A stretch of 64,000 nucleotides of DNA from Flavobacterium hibernum (GCF_000832125.1 NZ_JPRK01000004.1:124001-188000), one strand, 5' to 3'. Positions 18,879-28,481 are shown, counted from the stretch's first letter. The notes: generated by a model from the letters alone, not told the origin. Numbers and translations: made by a program.

Positions 18879-19871
18879 ATGGCAATATTTAATTTTCAAA
18901 AGCCCGATAAAGTTATCATGATCGATTCAACCGATTTTGAAGGTAAATTCGAATTTAGACCTTTAGAACCTGGTTATGGATTGACAGTTGGTAATGCACT
19001 TAGAAGAGTTTTGCTTTCAGCATTAGAAGGTTATGCAATTACATCTGTTCGTATCGAAGGTGTAGATCATGAGTTTTCTACTATTTCAGGTGTTGTTGAA
19101 GATGTTACCGAAATTATCCTTAATCTAAAACAAGTACGTTTTAAACGTCAAATTGAAGATATCGATAATGAAGCAGTTACAATTTCTGTTTCTGGTAAAG
19201 ATCAACTAACAGCAGGTGATTTTCAAAAATTTATTTCAGGTTTCCAAGTTCTGAACCCAGACCTTGTTATCTGTAATTTAGATTCTAAAATCAAATTGAA
19301 CTTCGATTTAACAATCGAAAAAGGTAGAGGATATGTTCCTGCTGAGGAGAACAAAAAACAGAATGCTGCAATTGGTACCATTTTTACAGACTCTATTTTT
19401 ACTCCGGTAAAAAATGTAAAATATGCAATTGAAAACTTCCGTGTTGAGCAAAAAACAGATTATGAAAAATTAGTTTTTGAAATTAAAACTGATGGATCTA
19501 TTAATCCAAAAGATGCTCTTACTGAAGCTGCTAAAGTTTTAATTCACCACTTCATGTTATTTTCTGACGAAAGAATTACACTCGAGGCTGACGAAATTGC
19601 ACAAACAGAATCGTATGATGAAGAGTCATTGCATATGAGACAATTGCTTAAAACTAAGCTTGTTGATATGGATTTATCTGTGAGAGCATTAAATTGCTTG
19701 AAAGCGGCTGAAGTTGATACACTTGGTGATTTAGTATCGTTCAATAAAAATGACCTAATGAAATTCCGTAATTTCGGTAAAAAATCTTTAACTGAACTTG
19801 ATGAACTTGTTGCAGTGAAGAATTTAACTTTCGGAATGGATTTAGCTAAATACAAATTAGATAAAGAATAA
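18879..19871 (+). CDS. rpoA: RNA polymerase alpha subunit
   Basis: The alpha dimer starts assembly of RNA polymerase and its C-terminal domain contacts UP elements and activators. The 330-residue protein has the N-terminal domain with [20 protein letters not shown] and [20 protein letters not shown]. After a linker near residue 240, the alpha-CTD reads [40 protein letters not shown] and [11 protein letters not shown]. The length and domain order are normal. Confidence 0.98.
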   Translation: MAIFNFQKPDKVIMIDSTDFEGKFEFRPLEPGYGLTVGNALRRVLLSALEGYAITSVRIEGVDHEFSTISGVVEDVTEIILNLKQVRFKRQIEDIDNEAVTISVSGKDQLTAGDFQKFISGFQVLNPDLVICNLDSKIKLNFDLTIEKGRGYVPAEENKKQNAAIGTIFTDSIFTPVKNVKYAIENFRVEQKTDYEKLVFEIKTDGSINPKDALTEAAKVLIHHFMLFSDERITLEADEIAQTESYDEESLHMRQLLKTKLVDMDLSVRALNCLKAAEVDTLGDLVSFNKNDLMKFRNFGKKSLTELDELVAVKNLTFGMDLAKYKLDKE

Positions 19872-19875
19872 TTTA

Positions 19876-19917
19876 CTTCATATTTTGCTCTCCATGGTGG
19901 ATTGTAGCAAGATGAAG
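19876..19917 (+). promoter_or_regulatory. Three-part hairpin between rpoA and rplQ
   Basis: CTTCAT (19876-19881) pairs with ATGAAG (19912-19917). Across an ATT/G internal loop, TTGCT (19885-19889) pairs with AGCAA (19906-19910). At the tip, TCCA (19891-19894) pairs with TGGA (19898-19901) around TGG. All three helices lie in the 62-base gap, 16 bases before rplQ. No T-tract follows, so a leader or processing site is likelier than a terminator. Confidence 0.5.
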
Positions 19918-19933
19918 ATAAAAAAAACACGTC

Positions 19934-20425
19934 ATGAGACACGGAAAAAAATTCAACCACTTAAGCAGACAGACTGGACATAGAAAAGCTATGTTAGCTA
20001 ATATGGCTTGTTCTCTTATCGAGCACAAACGTATTAACACTACTGTTGCTAAAGCTAAAGCGCTTAAACAATTCGTTGAGCCTTTAATTACAAAATCAAA
20101 AGAAGATACGACTCACAACCGTCGTATTGTTTTTGCTTACTTACGTAGTAAATATGCTGTAACTGATTTGTTCAGAGACGTAGCTGCTAAAGTTGGTGAC
20201 CGTCCAGGTGGATACACTCGTATCATTAAAGTTGGAAATCGTTTGGGAGATAATGCTGATATGGCAATGATCGAACTTGTAGATTTCAATGAACTTTACA
20301 ATGGAGGTAAAAAAGAAGTTAAAAAAGCTAAAAGCCGTCGTGGTGGTAAAGCAAAAAAAGCTGAGGAGACTACTCCAGAAGCTCCTGCTGCTGAATCAGA
20401 ATCGACTACTGAAGCTTCTGAGTAA
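19934..20425 (+). CDS. rplQ: 50S ribosomal protein L17
   Basis: L17 lies near the exit tunnel. The N-terminal 120 residues are a standard L17: [80 protein letters not shown]. The 163-residue total exceeds E. coli L17 (127) by a Lys/Ala/Glu-rich tail ([20 protein letters not shown]), a common extension in Bacteroidota. It is the last gene before a strong terminator. Confidence 0.97.
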   Translation: MRHGKKFNHLSRQTGHRKAMLANMACSLIEHKRINTTVAKAKALKQFVEPLITKSKEDTTHNRRIVFAYLRSKYAVTDLFRDVAAKVGDRPGGYTRIIKVGNRLGDNADMAMIELVDFNELYNGGKKEVKKAKSRRGGKAKKAEETTPEAPAAESESTTEASE

Positions 20426-20453
20426 TTATGAAAGTAATGATTCTATAGAAATC

Positions 20454-20489
20454 AAGGATAAACTAGTTTTTAGTTTATCCTTTTTTTTT
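20454..20489 (+). terminator. Intrinsic terminator of the ribosomal cluster after rplQ
   Basis: AAGGATAAACTA (20454-20465) and TAGTTTATCCTT (20471-20482) form a perfect 12-bp stem with a GTTTT loop, running into nine T residues up to 20489. Confidence 0.92.
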
Positions 20490-20566
20490 GATTTTTTTTA
20501 AAGTTTGAAATATAACTTATTTCGAGAGTGAGGTTTTAATTTTATTAATGAAATTTTTAAAAAATC

Positions 20567-20597
20567 TTGGAAGCACTCTTTTAAAGAAGTAAATTTG
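20567..20597 (+). promoter_or_regulatory. Promoter of carA
   Basis: TTG at 20567-20569 and TAAATTTG at 20590-20597, 20 bases apart, match the Bacteroidota promoter pattern. Transcription would start near 20603, giving a leader of about 70 bases. Confidence 0.65.
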
Positions 20598-20616
20598 CAA
20601 AAATATCTAATTACAA

Positions 20617-20641
20617 ATGAAAGTTGTACTACGACTTTCAT
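20617..20641 (+). promoter_or_regulatory. 11-bp hairpin in the carA leader
   Basis: ATGAAAGTTGT (20617-20627) and ACGACTTTCAT (20631-20641) form an 11-bp stem with one G-U pair and a three-base loop, 34 bases before the carA ATG. There is no T-tract, so not a terminator. It would lie within the first 15-40 bases of the transcript and could stabilise the mRNA or bind a regulator. Confidence 0.5.
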
Positions 20642-20675
20642 GACACAATTAAAAAACAACAATACAAATTAAAGA

Positions 20676-21794
20676 ATGAAATATACTACACGACAAAGCG
20701 CCATTTTATTACTTAGTGATGGAACTATTTTTCACGGAAAATCTATCGGAATTAGCGGTAAAACTTTCGGAGAAGTTTGTTTTAATACTGGTATGACAGG
20801 ATATCAGGAGATTTTTACAGATCCTTCTTATTTTGGTCAAATCATGGTGGCTACTAATACGCACATTGGAAATTATGGTGTAAATGATTTAGAAATTGAA
20901 TCTGATAGTATTAAAATTGCTGGTTTAGTTTGTAAAAACTTCAGTTTTAATTATTCTAGAGAAGATGCTTCTGGAAGTTTGGAAGATTATTTTGTAAAAC
21001 AAAATTTGATCTGTATTTCTGATGTTGATACACGTGCGCTTGTTAGCTATATTCGAGATAATGGTGCGATGAATGCTGTTATTTGTACTGATGGAACTTC
21101 TATAGAAGATCTGAAAAAAGAATTGGCAGATGTTCCGAATATGGAAGGTTTGGAATTAGCATCAAAAGTATCAACTACTGAACCTTATTTTTTTGGTGAT
21201 GAGAATGCCACTTATAAAATCTCTGCTTTAGATCTTGGGATTAAAAAGAATATTCTAAGAAATCTTGCTAAAAGAGATTGCTATATTAAAGTGTATCCAT
21301 ATAACTCAACTTATAAGGATTTAGCGGAGTTTAATCCAGATGGATATTTCTTGTCTAATGGGCCTGGAGATCCTGACCCGCTTTTTGGGGCTATTGAAGT
21401 AGCAAAAGAAATTTTGGCAAATGATAAGCCTTTATTTGGAATTTGTTTAGGGCATCAAGTAATTGCTTTGGCAAATGGTGTTCAGACTTATAAAATGTTT
21501 AACGGACATAGAGGTATAAATCATCCTGTGAAAAATCTTATTACTGGAAAAGGTGAAATTACTTCTCAAAATCATGGTTTTGCTGTAAATAAAGAGCAAT
21601 TAGATAACCATGCAGATTTAGAAATTACACATTTGCATTTAAATGACGGAACAGTTGCGGGTATGCGAATGAAAAATAAGAATTGTTTTTCAGTGCAATA
21701 CCATCCAGAAGCAAGTCCTGGTCCTCACGATTCATCTTATTTGTTTGACCAGTTTGTTGAGAATATAAAATTAGCTGCGGCTAAAACGATATAG
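20676..21794 (+). CDS. carA: Carbamoyl-phosphate synthase small subunit (glutamine amidotransferase)
   Basis: CarA hydrolyses glutamine and channels ammonia to CarB for carbamoyl phosphate, used in arginine and pyrimidine synthesis. The 372-residue protein has the small-subunit N-terminal domain (FGEVCFNTGMTGYQEIFTDP) and a class I amidotransferase domain from about residue 185. Cys257 in GICLGHQ and His343/Glu345 in QYHPEASPGP form the catalytic triad. The frame opens at the first ATG after the leader hairpin. carB is not next to it; the following gene is eno. Confidence 0.97.
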   Translation: MKYTTRQSAILLLSDGTIFHGKSIGISGKTFGEVCFNTGMTGYQEIFTDPSYFGQIMVATNTHIGNYGVNDLEIESDSIKIAGLVCKNFSFNYSREDASGSLEDYFVKQNLICISDVDTRALVSYIRDNGAMNAVICTDGTSIEDLKKELADVPNMEGLELASKVSTTEPYFFGDENATYKISALDLGIKKNILRNLAKRDCYIKVYPYNSTYKDLAEFNPDGYFLSNGPGDPDPLFGAIEVAKEILANDKPLFGICLGHQVIALANGVQTYKMFNGHRGINHPVKNLITGKGEITSQNHGFAVNKEQLDNHADLEITHLHLNDGTVAGMRMKNKNCFSVQYHPEASPGPHDSSYLFDQFVENIKLAAAKTI

Positions 21795-21882
21795 TTAATA
21801 AATAAAGGTCTTTAATGGTTAAAATGCATTTTTTCTATTAAAAATTTTTATAATTTCGAAAAAAAATATAATTTATTAATAA

Positions 21883-23187
<1,305 letters not shown>

Positions 23188-23211
23188 TTGTAAGAGATAT
23201 GTCTTAAAATT

Positions 23212-23243
23212 AAACCATTCGCCTTTGCGGATGGTTTTTTTTT
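23212..23243 (+). terminator. Intrinsic terminator after eno
   Basis: AAACCATTCGC (23212-23222) and GCGGATGGTTT (from 23227 to 23237) pair, with one G-U pair, around a CTTT loop. The 3' arm continues into a run of T residues to 23243. Confidence 0.88.
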
Positions 23244-23297
23244 GGAGTTTTAACAAATTCATAGCAGTATTCTTTTTTTAATTAGTCTTAAATTCCT

Positions 23298-23305
23298 TAG
23301 ATTTG
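23298..23305 (+). promoter_or_regulatory. Possible -7 element for gltA
   Basis: TAGATTTG matches TANNTTTG and lies 37 bases before the gltA ATG. No TTG is present at the right distance upstream, so the call is tentative. Confidence 0.35.
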
Positions 23306-23342
23306 ATAAATTATTATTTTAAAGATTTATTTCCGATATATT

Positions 23343-24620
23343 ATGTCAAAAATAGCTACATTAGAAGTAGATGGTAAAAAAATTGAACTACCTGTAATTA
23401 CAGGAAGCGAAAATGAATCTGCTGTCGATATTAACAAATTACGTGATTTAACTGGTTTTATTACTCTTGATCCAGGATATAAAAATTCTGGTTCTTGTAA
23501 AAGTGAGATCACTTTCTTAGATGGAGAATTAGGGATTTTGCGTTACAGAGGATATTCAATCGAAGATTTAGCTGAAAAGGCTAATTTTTTAGAAGTATCT
23601 TATCTTTTGATTTTTGGTGAATTGCCAACTGCAAAAGAACTGGAGCAATTTGAAAATGGTATTAAAAAACATACTTTGGTTAACGAAGAGATGAAAAATA
23701 TCATTGATGGTTTTCCAAAAACAGCGCACCCAATGGGTGTATTATCAGCTCTAACAAGTGCTTTAACAGCATTTAATCCAAAAGCTGTAAATGTTGAAAA
23801 TGAAAAAGAAATGTACGAGGCCATTTGCAAAACAATGGGTAAATTTCTTGTAATTGCTACATGGACTTATAGAAAATCTATGGGTTATCCATTAAACTAT
23901 TATGATAATACACAAGGATACGTAGAGAACTTTATGCAATTAATGTTTAAATTGCCTACAGGGCCTTATTCTGCAAATCCAATTATTGTGGATGCATTAG
24001 ATAAATTATTTATTCTACATGCAGATCACGAGCAAAACTGTTCTACATCTACAGTAAGAATGGTTGGTTCGTCTCATGCAGGTTTATTCGCTTCAATTTC
24101 TGCTGGAGTTTCTGCTCTTTGGGGGCCGCTTCACGGAGGTGCAAATCAAGCGGTACTTGAAATGTTGGAAGAAATAAATAAAGATGGTGGTGATACTGAT
24201 AAATTTTTAGCAAAAGCTAAAGATAAAAATGATCCATTCCGTTTAATGGGATTTGGTCATAGGGTTTATAAAAACTTCGATCCAAGAGCTAGAATTATAA
24301 AAAAGGCAGCTAAAGAAGTTTTAGAAACTTTAGGTGTAGATGATCCAATTTTAGAAATTGCAAAAAAACTAGAATCGGCAGCTCTTGAAGATGAATACTT
24401 CAAATCAAGAAACTTATATCCAAACGTAGATTTTTATTCTGGAATTATTTACAGAGCATTAGGAATTCCTACAGATATGTTTACAGTAATGTTTGCTATT
24501 GGAAGATTGCCAGGTTGGATTGCGCAATGGAAAGAAATGCGTGAAAATAAAGAACCAATTGGTAGACCAAGACAAATTTATACTGGACACCCGCTGAGAG
24601 ACTTTAAGTCGAACAAATAA
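23343..24620 (+). CDS. gltA: Citrate synthase (type II)
   Basis: Citrate synthase condenses acetyl-CoA and oxaloacetate to start the TCA cycle. The 425-residue protein matches the GltA type in length. Catalytic residues are visible: His264 in GPLHGGANQAVLEML, His306 in GFGHRVYKNFDPRA and Asp363 in NVDFYSG. The HADHEQNCSTSTVRMVGSSH segment precedes the first histidine. A short N-terminal beta domain (residues 1-50) is typical of the hexameric, NADH-sensitive GltA type; allosteric behaviour is not shown here. Confidence 0.97.
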   Translation: MSKIATLEVDGKKIELPVITGSENESAVDINKLRDLTGFITLDPGYKNSGSCKSEITFLDGELGILRYRGYSIEDLAEKANFLEVSYLLIFGELPTAKELEQFENGIKKHTLVNEEMKNIIDGFPKTAHPMGVLSALTSALTAFNPKAVNVENEKEMYEAICKTMGKFLVIATWTYRKSMGYPLNYYDNTQGYVENFMQLMFKLPTGPYSANPIIVDALDKLFILHADHEQNCSTSTVRMVGSSHAGLFASISAGVSALWGPLHGGANQAVLEMLEEINKDGGDTDKFLAKAKDKNDPFRLMGFGHRVYKNFDPRARIIKKAAKEVLETLGVDDPILEIAKKLESAALEDEYFKSRNLYPNVDFYSGIIYRALGIPTDMFTVMFAIGRLPGWIAQWKEMRENKEPIGRPRQIYTGHPLRDFKSNK

Positions 24621-24629
24621 AAACATTTT

Positions 24630-24659
24630 AAAGCTTCACTTAACTGTGAAGCTTTTTTT
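24630..24659 (+). terminator. Intrinsic terminator after gltA
   Basis: AAAGCTTCAC (24630-24639) and GTGAAGCTTT (24646-24655) form a perfect 10-bp stem with a six-base loop, running into T residues to 24659. Confidence 0.9.
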
Positions 24660-24666
24660 ATCTTTG
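24659..24666 (+). promoter_or_regulatory. Possible -7 element for the amidinotransferase-family gene
   Basis: TATCTTTG matches TANNTTTG and begins on the last base of the gltA terminator, 20 bases before the next ATG. No clear TTG lies upstream because the terminator stem is there. Confidence 0.4.
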
Positions 24667-24685
24667 CTCAAAATATAATAGAGTT

Positions 24686-25600
24686 ATGTTGCAATTAAAT
24701 ATAAAGAACGAAACGTCAAGACTTCGGGCTGTGGTTTTGGGTTCAGCTGTTCATAATGGGCCGACTCCATCGCTAGATGAAGCCTACGATCCAAAATCAT
24801 TGGAGCATATTAAAGCAGGAACTTATCCTGTAGAAAAAGATATGGTTGCTGAAATGGAAGCTTTTAATGCCGTTTTTCAAAAATATAATGTAACTGTTTA
24901 TCGTCCGGAAATGATTGAGAATTACAATCAAATTTTTGCGAGAGATATTGGTTTTGTAATTGATGATACTTTTATTAAATCAAATATTTTACCTGATAGA
25001 GAGCGTGAGTTAGATGCTATTCAGTATATAATTGATCAGATAGATCCATTGAAAGTTGTTCGTCCGCCAGAGGAAGTTCATATTGAGGGAGGAGATGTTA
25101 TGCTTTGGAATGACCATGTTTTTGTAGGGACTTATAAAGGAAGTGATTATAAAGATTACATTACAGCAAGAACTAACATGCATGGTGTGAATTTTATTAA
25201 AGAACTGTTCCCAAATAAAATTGTAAAAGAATTTGATTTGGTAAAATCTAAATTAGAAGCCCGCGACAATGCTCTACATCTAGATTGTTGTTTTCAGCCT
25301 GTTGGAAAAGATAAAGGAATAATTTATAAGAGAGGTTTTAGAGAAGAAGCTGATTATACTTATTTAGTAAATCTTTTTGGAAAAGAAAATTTATTCCACA
25401 TCGAAAGAAATGAAATGTATAATATGTTTTCTAATGTTTTTTCGATAGATGAAAATGTTGTGGTATCGGAGAAAAATTTTACCCGATTAAACAACTGGCT
25501 TCGTGCAAACGGTTTTATTGTTGAAGAAATTCCTTATGCCGAAATTGCAAAGCAAGAAGGATTGTTAAGATGTTCGACGCTTCCGTTAATTAGAGACTAA
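24686..25600 (+). CDS. Amidinotransferase/dimethylarginine dimethylaminohydrolase-superfamily protein
   Basis: The 304-residue protein belongs to the guanidino-group-modifying pentein superfamily. The expected pocket residues are visible: EGGD at 134-137 (binds the guanidino group), His198 in ALHLDCCF and the nucleophile Cys296 in LLRCSTLPL near the C-terminus. An ARDIGFVID segment lies near residue 90. It may hydrolyse or transfer a guanidine group from arginine or a derivative. The exact substrate cannot be told; arginine deiminase, DDAH and amidinotransferase members share these motifs. It is followed 62 bases later by the CtlX-like gene, suggesting joint arginine/citrulline metabolism. 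Confidence 0.85.
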   Translation: MLQLNIKNETSRLRAVVLGSAVHNGPTPSLDEAYDPKSLEHIKAGTYPVEKDMVAEMEAFNAVFQKYNVTVYRPEMIENYNQIFARDIGFVIDDTFIKSNILPDRERELDAIQYIIDQIDPLKVVRPPEEVHIEGGDVMLWNDHVFVGTYKGSDYKDYITARTNMHGVNFIKELFPNKIVKEFDLVKSKLEARDNALHLDCCFQPVGKDKGIIYKRGFREEADYTYLVNLFGKENLFHIERNEMYNMFSNVFSIDENVVVSEKNFTRLNNWLRANGFIVEEIPYAEIAKQEGLLRCSTLPLIRD

Positions 25601-25662
25601 AAATAGTTTTAAGTGTAAAGTTTAACTTTTTTAAACTTGAATTTAAAAGAATAAAATATAAA

Positions 25663-26598
25663 ATGAGACAAACAACAAATGCAATCTTAATGATTAGGCC
25701 AGTTGCTTTCAGGATGAATGAGCAAACTGCCGTGAATAATTATTACCAAAAAGTATTAGACGGACTTTTGCCAAGTACAGTTAACGCAAAAGCGCAACAA
25801 GAATTTGATGTTTTTGTGGAGAAATTGAGAGCTGTTGGGGTTGATGTTACCGTTGTAGATGATACTTTGGAGACCGATACTCCAGATAGTATTTTTCCAA
25901 ACAATTGGGTTTCGTTTCACGAAAACGGAGATGTGGCTTTGTATCCAATGTTTGCAGAGAATCGTCGTCAGGAGCGTCGTGAAGATATTTTGGATATCCT
26001 GGAAGAAAAAGGTTTTCAGATTTCTAATATAATGGATTATACATCTGCAGAAGATGATGGATTCTTTTTAGAAGGAACAGGAAGCTTGCTTTTAGATAGA
26101 GCAAATGCTAAAGCATATTGCGCTTTATCGCCGAGAGCAGATGAAGAATTATTCATCGAATTTTGTGAAGATTTCGATTATGCTCCAGTAATCTTTGAAG
26201 CTTTTCAGACTGTTGATGGAGAACGTAAATTAATATATCATACAAATGTCATGATGTGTCTAGGAGAAACTTTTGCGGTTATCTGTGCAGATTCTATTGA
26301 TGATAAGAAAGAGCGTAAAATGGTTCTTGAAAATCTAAAAGCAGATAAGAAAGAAGTAATTTTGATTACCGAAGCACAAGTTAATAATTTTGCCGGTAAT
26401 ATGTTAGAGATTCGTGGCGCTAACGATAAAAAGTTTATTGTCATGAGTGCGTCGGCACATCAGAGTTTGACTCCAAAACAAATCGCTCAATTAGAGAATC
26501 ATGCCGAAATTTTAAGTTCTAGTTTAGATACTATTGAAGCTTGTGGTGGAGGAAGTGCAAGGTGTATGATGGCTGAAGTGTTTTTGCCAAGAAACTAA
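25663..26598 (+). CDS. ctlX: CtlX-like amidinotransferase-superfamily hydrolase
   Basis: This 311-residue pentein-fold protein resembles the CtlX group named for citrulline utilisation in Bacteroidota. It starts MRQTTNAILMIRPVAFRMNE, has IFPNNWVSFHENGDVALYPM (residues about 78-97), His193 in IYHTNVMMCLG and Cys301 in GGGSARCMMAEVFLP. These positions match the catalytic His and Cys of the superfamily. The name rests on recollection of the family rather than on a search. Together with the preceding gene it suggests breakdown of arginine- or citrulline-type substrates; neither has a signal peptide, so both act in the cytoplasm. Confidence 0.78.
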   Translation: MRQTTNAILMIRPVAFRMNEQTAVNNYYQKVLDGLLPSTVNAKAQQEFDVFVEKLRAVGVDVTVVDDTLETDTPDSIFPNNWVSFHENGDVALYPMFAENRRQERREDILDILEEKGFQISNIMDYTSAEDDGFFLEGTGSLLLDRANAKAYCALSPRADEELFIEFCEDFDYAPVIFEAFQTVDGERKLIYHTNVMMCLGETFAVICADSIDDKKERKMVLENLKADKKEVILITEAQVNNFAGNMLEIRGANDKKFIVMSASAHQSLTPKQIAQLENHAEILSSSLDTIEACGGGSARCMMAEVFLPRN

Positions 26599-26602
26599 AA
26601 TT

Positions 26603-26689
26603 ATAATTTGTAAAAAACGCAAAATTCCAAATTCCAAATTCTGAATAGTACAGTTTGGAATTTGGAATTTTGCGTTTTTTACAAATTAT
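26603..26689. repeat. 36-bp perfect inverted repeat between convergent genes, probable two-way terminator
   Basis: Positions 26603-26638 and 26654-26689 are perfect reverse complements with a 15-base loop. Each arm also contains a short tandem repeat (AATTCCA twice). The left arm has an A-run and the right arm a T-run, so the transcript from either side would form a hairpin followed by U residues. It separates ctlX (plus) from the GNAT gene (minus) and can end both. Confidence 0.85.
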
Positions 26690-26697
26690 TTTAAGTT

Positions 26698-27141
26698 TTA
26701 TTTATAAACCTCAGGATTGTATAATTCCATGTATAATTCTGGATTTGGTAATTTTGTAAAATTGTATTTTTCGTAGAGCCATTCGGCAGTAGAAGTTAAT
26801 AAAATCCAACGACGTAAACCTTGCAGGTTAGGATGATGCATTACTTGCTCCATTAAAGTTTTTGAAAGGCCTTTGCCTCTAAATTCGTCTAAAACATAAA
26901 TGTCTCCCAAATAAGCAATTGTAGCAAAGTCAGATATTACTCTTGCAAAACCAATTTGTCTGTCTTTATAAAATAATCCAAAATTCAGAGAATTTTCGAT
27001 AGAAGTTTTCAAGGTTTCAAAAGGAATATTGTTGCTCCAGCCAGATTCCTTTGATAAGAAATCATGAATTGCATACAGATCTAACTTGTTTTTATAGGTT
27101 GTAATTACATAATCTCCAAAAGAGAAATTAATTTCTTTCAT
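26698..27141 (-). CDS. GNAT-family N-acetyltransferase
   Basis: The 147-residue protein has the GNAT acetyl-CoA site: AYLGDIYVLDEFRGKGLSKT with the R-x-x-G-x-G-type core (FRGKGLSKTLMEQ). Before it come strands typical of the fold (IGFARVISDFATIAYLGD), and near the end LYEKYNFTKLPNPELYM. It is one of the many small GNAT proteins whose substrate cannot be guessed. It lies 36 bases downstream of the MarC gene on the same strand, probably in one transcript that ends at the inverted repeat. Confidence 0.85.
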   Translation of the reverse strand: MKEINFSFGDYVITTYKNKLDLYAIHDFLSKESGWSNNIPFETLKTSIENSLNFGLFYKDRQIGFARVISDFATIAYLGDIYVLDEFRGKGLSKTLMEQVMHHPNLQGLRRWILLTSTAEWLYEKYNFTKLPNPELYMELYNPEVYK

Positions 27142-27177
27142 AATTTTTCACTTTACAGATTACATTTAATAATCAAT

Positions 27178-27807
27178 TTACATCAAATTTCCTTTTATGA
27201 TATTAATAATTGAACTTACAATGTATTGAATTCCAATTGAAATTACAATAAAGCCAACAATTCTTGAAATCGCTACAATTCCAGATGCACCAAGTATTCT
27301 CGCTAAATAATGTGCGCTTTTTAAGATGGCAAATATTGTAACAGCAATAGCTAAAATGGCTAAACAAGAAAAGATCATTTCTTGTAATTCGTGATGTTCT
27401 TGATGAAATGCAATTAATAAAGAGATAGATCCTGGACCTGCAAGCATAGGAATTGCAAGTGGTGTAAGTGCAATATCATTTCTCTGTTGTGCGTCGGTTT
27501 CAATTTTTTTATTAATACCTCGTTTTTTATTAATTTTTCCGGAAAGTAATGAAAAGCCAGAGTTTACAATTACAATCCCACCTGCAATTCGTAAAGCATC
27601 AATGCTAATTCCGAAAAAACTTAGAACGTATTGTCCAATAAAAAAAGAAACTAATAAAATAATAAAAACATTTATTGCTGTCCAAAGTGAAATTCGAGAA
27701 CGTTCTTCCTGAGAATCATGTTGCGTTAGGCCAACAAAAATAGGAACAGTTCCAATTGGGTTTAATACTGAAAAAAGAGCAGCGAATAAATAAATGAATA
27801 TATCCAT
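27178..27807 (-). CDS. MarC-family integral membrane protein
   Basis: The 209-residue protein has about six hydrophobic segments and the MarC hallmarks: LFSVLNPIGTVPIFVGLT near the start, RIAGGIVIVNSGFSLLSG in the third segment and PLAIPMLAGPGSISLLIAF. MarC proteins sit in the inner membrane; the once-proposed role in multidrug resistance was not upheld, so transport substrate is unknown. The ATG at 27807 opens with a hydrophobic segment, as in the family. Confidence 0.88.
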   Translation of the reverse strand: MDIFIYLFAALFSVLNPIGTVPIFVGLTQHDSQEERSRISLWTAINVFIILLVSFFIGQYVLSFFGISIDALRIAGGIVIVNSGFSLLSGKINKKRGINKKIETDAQQRNDIALTPLAIPMLAGPGSISLLIAFHQEHHELQEMIFSCLAILAIAVTIFAILKSAHYLARILGASGIVAISRIVGFIVISIGIQYIVSSIINIIKGNLM

Positions 27808-27826
27808 AAAGTTTTGGTTAATGGAG

Positions 27827-27860
27827 TAAAAGTACTCATTTTTTGATATTTCATTGCAAA
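27827..27860 (-). promoter_or_regulatory. Possible promoter of the marC-GNAT unit
   Basis: On the minus strand TTTG (complement of 27857-27860) is followed after 22 bases by TACTTTTA (complement of 27827-27834), close to TANNTTTG. It lies 20 bases before the MarC start. Confidence 0.38.
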
Positions 27861-27934
27861 TTCACGTTATGATATTATTTTTTATTCCTACTAATTCTAA
27901 ATCAATAAGCTAAACGATGCTCGTTCTTTTTGAT

Positions 27935-27942
27935 TACTTTTG
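27935..27942 (+). promoter_or_regulatory. -7 element upstream of the CoA-binding gene
   Basis: TACTTTTG matches TANNTTTG and is 18 bases before the ATG at 27960. No clear TTG at the proper distance. Its position supports starting the protein at 27960 rather than at the in-frame ATG at 27930. Confidence 0.5.
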
Positions 27943-27959
27943 TAACATATTTTAAAATA

Positions 27960-28325
27960 ATGAAAAATAAGAAAACCCTAGTTCTTGGCGCTACAACAAA
28001 ACCAGAACGTTATGCTTTTAGAGCTATAAATATGTTAGTTGAAAAAGGACATTCAGTTTTAGCAATTGGACAGAAGGCCGGAGAAGTTGCTGGTGTAAAA
28101 ATTCATACCAAAGCAATTCCTGTAAAAAACATTGATACAGTTACTTTGTATTTAAATCCAACGCGTCAACGCGATTACTATAATTACATTATCGAAGCAC
28201 AACCAAAAAGAGTTGTTTTTAATCCTGGAACAGAAAATCCGGAATTTTATCAATTGTTAGAATTGAATAATATCAAGGCCGAAGTTGCATGTACACTAGT
28301 TTTGTTGGCTACAAATCAATACTAA
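27960..28325 (+). CDS. CoA-binding domain (Rossmann-fold) protein
   Basis: The 121-residue protein reads MKNKKTLVLGATTKPERYAF and then MLVEKGHSVLAIGQKAGEV, a Rossmann-like nucleotide pocket of the CoA_binding_2 type related to the N-terminal part of succinyl-CoA ligase alpha. FNPGTENPEFYQLLELNNIK is also typical. Function is unknown in general for this stand-alone family. The frame is open ten codons further upstream, but that part overlaps a promoter element, so the start at 27960 is preferred. Confidence 0.8.
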   Translation: MKNKKTLVLGATTKPERYAFRAINMLVEKGHSVLAIGQKAGEVAGVKIHTKAIPVKNIDTVTLYLNPTRQRDYYNYIIEAQPKRVVFNPGTENPEFYQLLELNNIKAEVACTLVLLATNQY

Positions 28326-28375
28326 TTTTTTAAAAGCTAATCCCGTACTCGAGCCTGAAAGTGTGAGTTGTCGGA

Positions 28376-28397
28376 GCAATTCGTTGCGATTTTTTTT
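28376..28397 (+). terminator. Weak terminator after the CoA-binding gene
   Basis: GCAA (28376-28379) and TTGC (28384-28387) enclose a TTCG tetraloop; an outer TC/GA pair may add to it. Eight T residues follow at 28390-28397. The stem is short, but the stable UUCG-type loop and the T-run fit a terminator. Confidence 0.45.
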
Positions 28398-28468
28398 AGT
28401 TTTGTAAAGAAAAAAACTAGAAGAATTCCTCCCGAAGTTTCGTGATTAAAAAAGAAACATTAAAATAG

Positions 28469-28476
28469 TACTTTTG
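28469..28476 (+). promoter_or_regulatory. -7 element immediately upstream of recR
   Basis: TACTTTTG matches TANNTTTG and ends only five bases before the recR ATG at 28482. Transcription starting at the usual distance would give a leaderless or nearly leaderless mRNA. Confidence 0.5.
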
Positions 28477-28481
28477 TCGTA

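Noticed and set aside
19544..19960. Minus-strand open frame of 138 codons over the end of rpoA and start of rplQ
   Set aside because: It is antisense to two essential conserved genes, has a serine-rich composition typical of reverse-read coding DNA and no promoter or homology that I can see.
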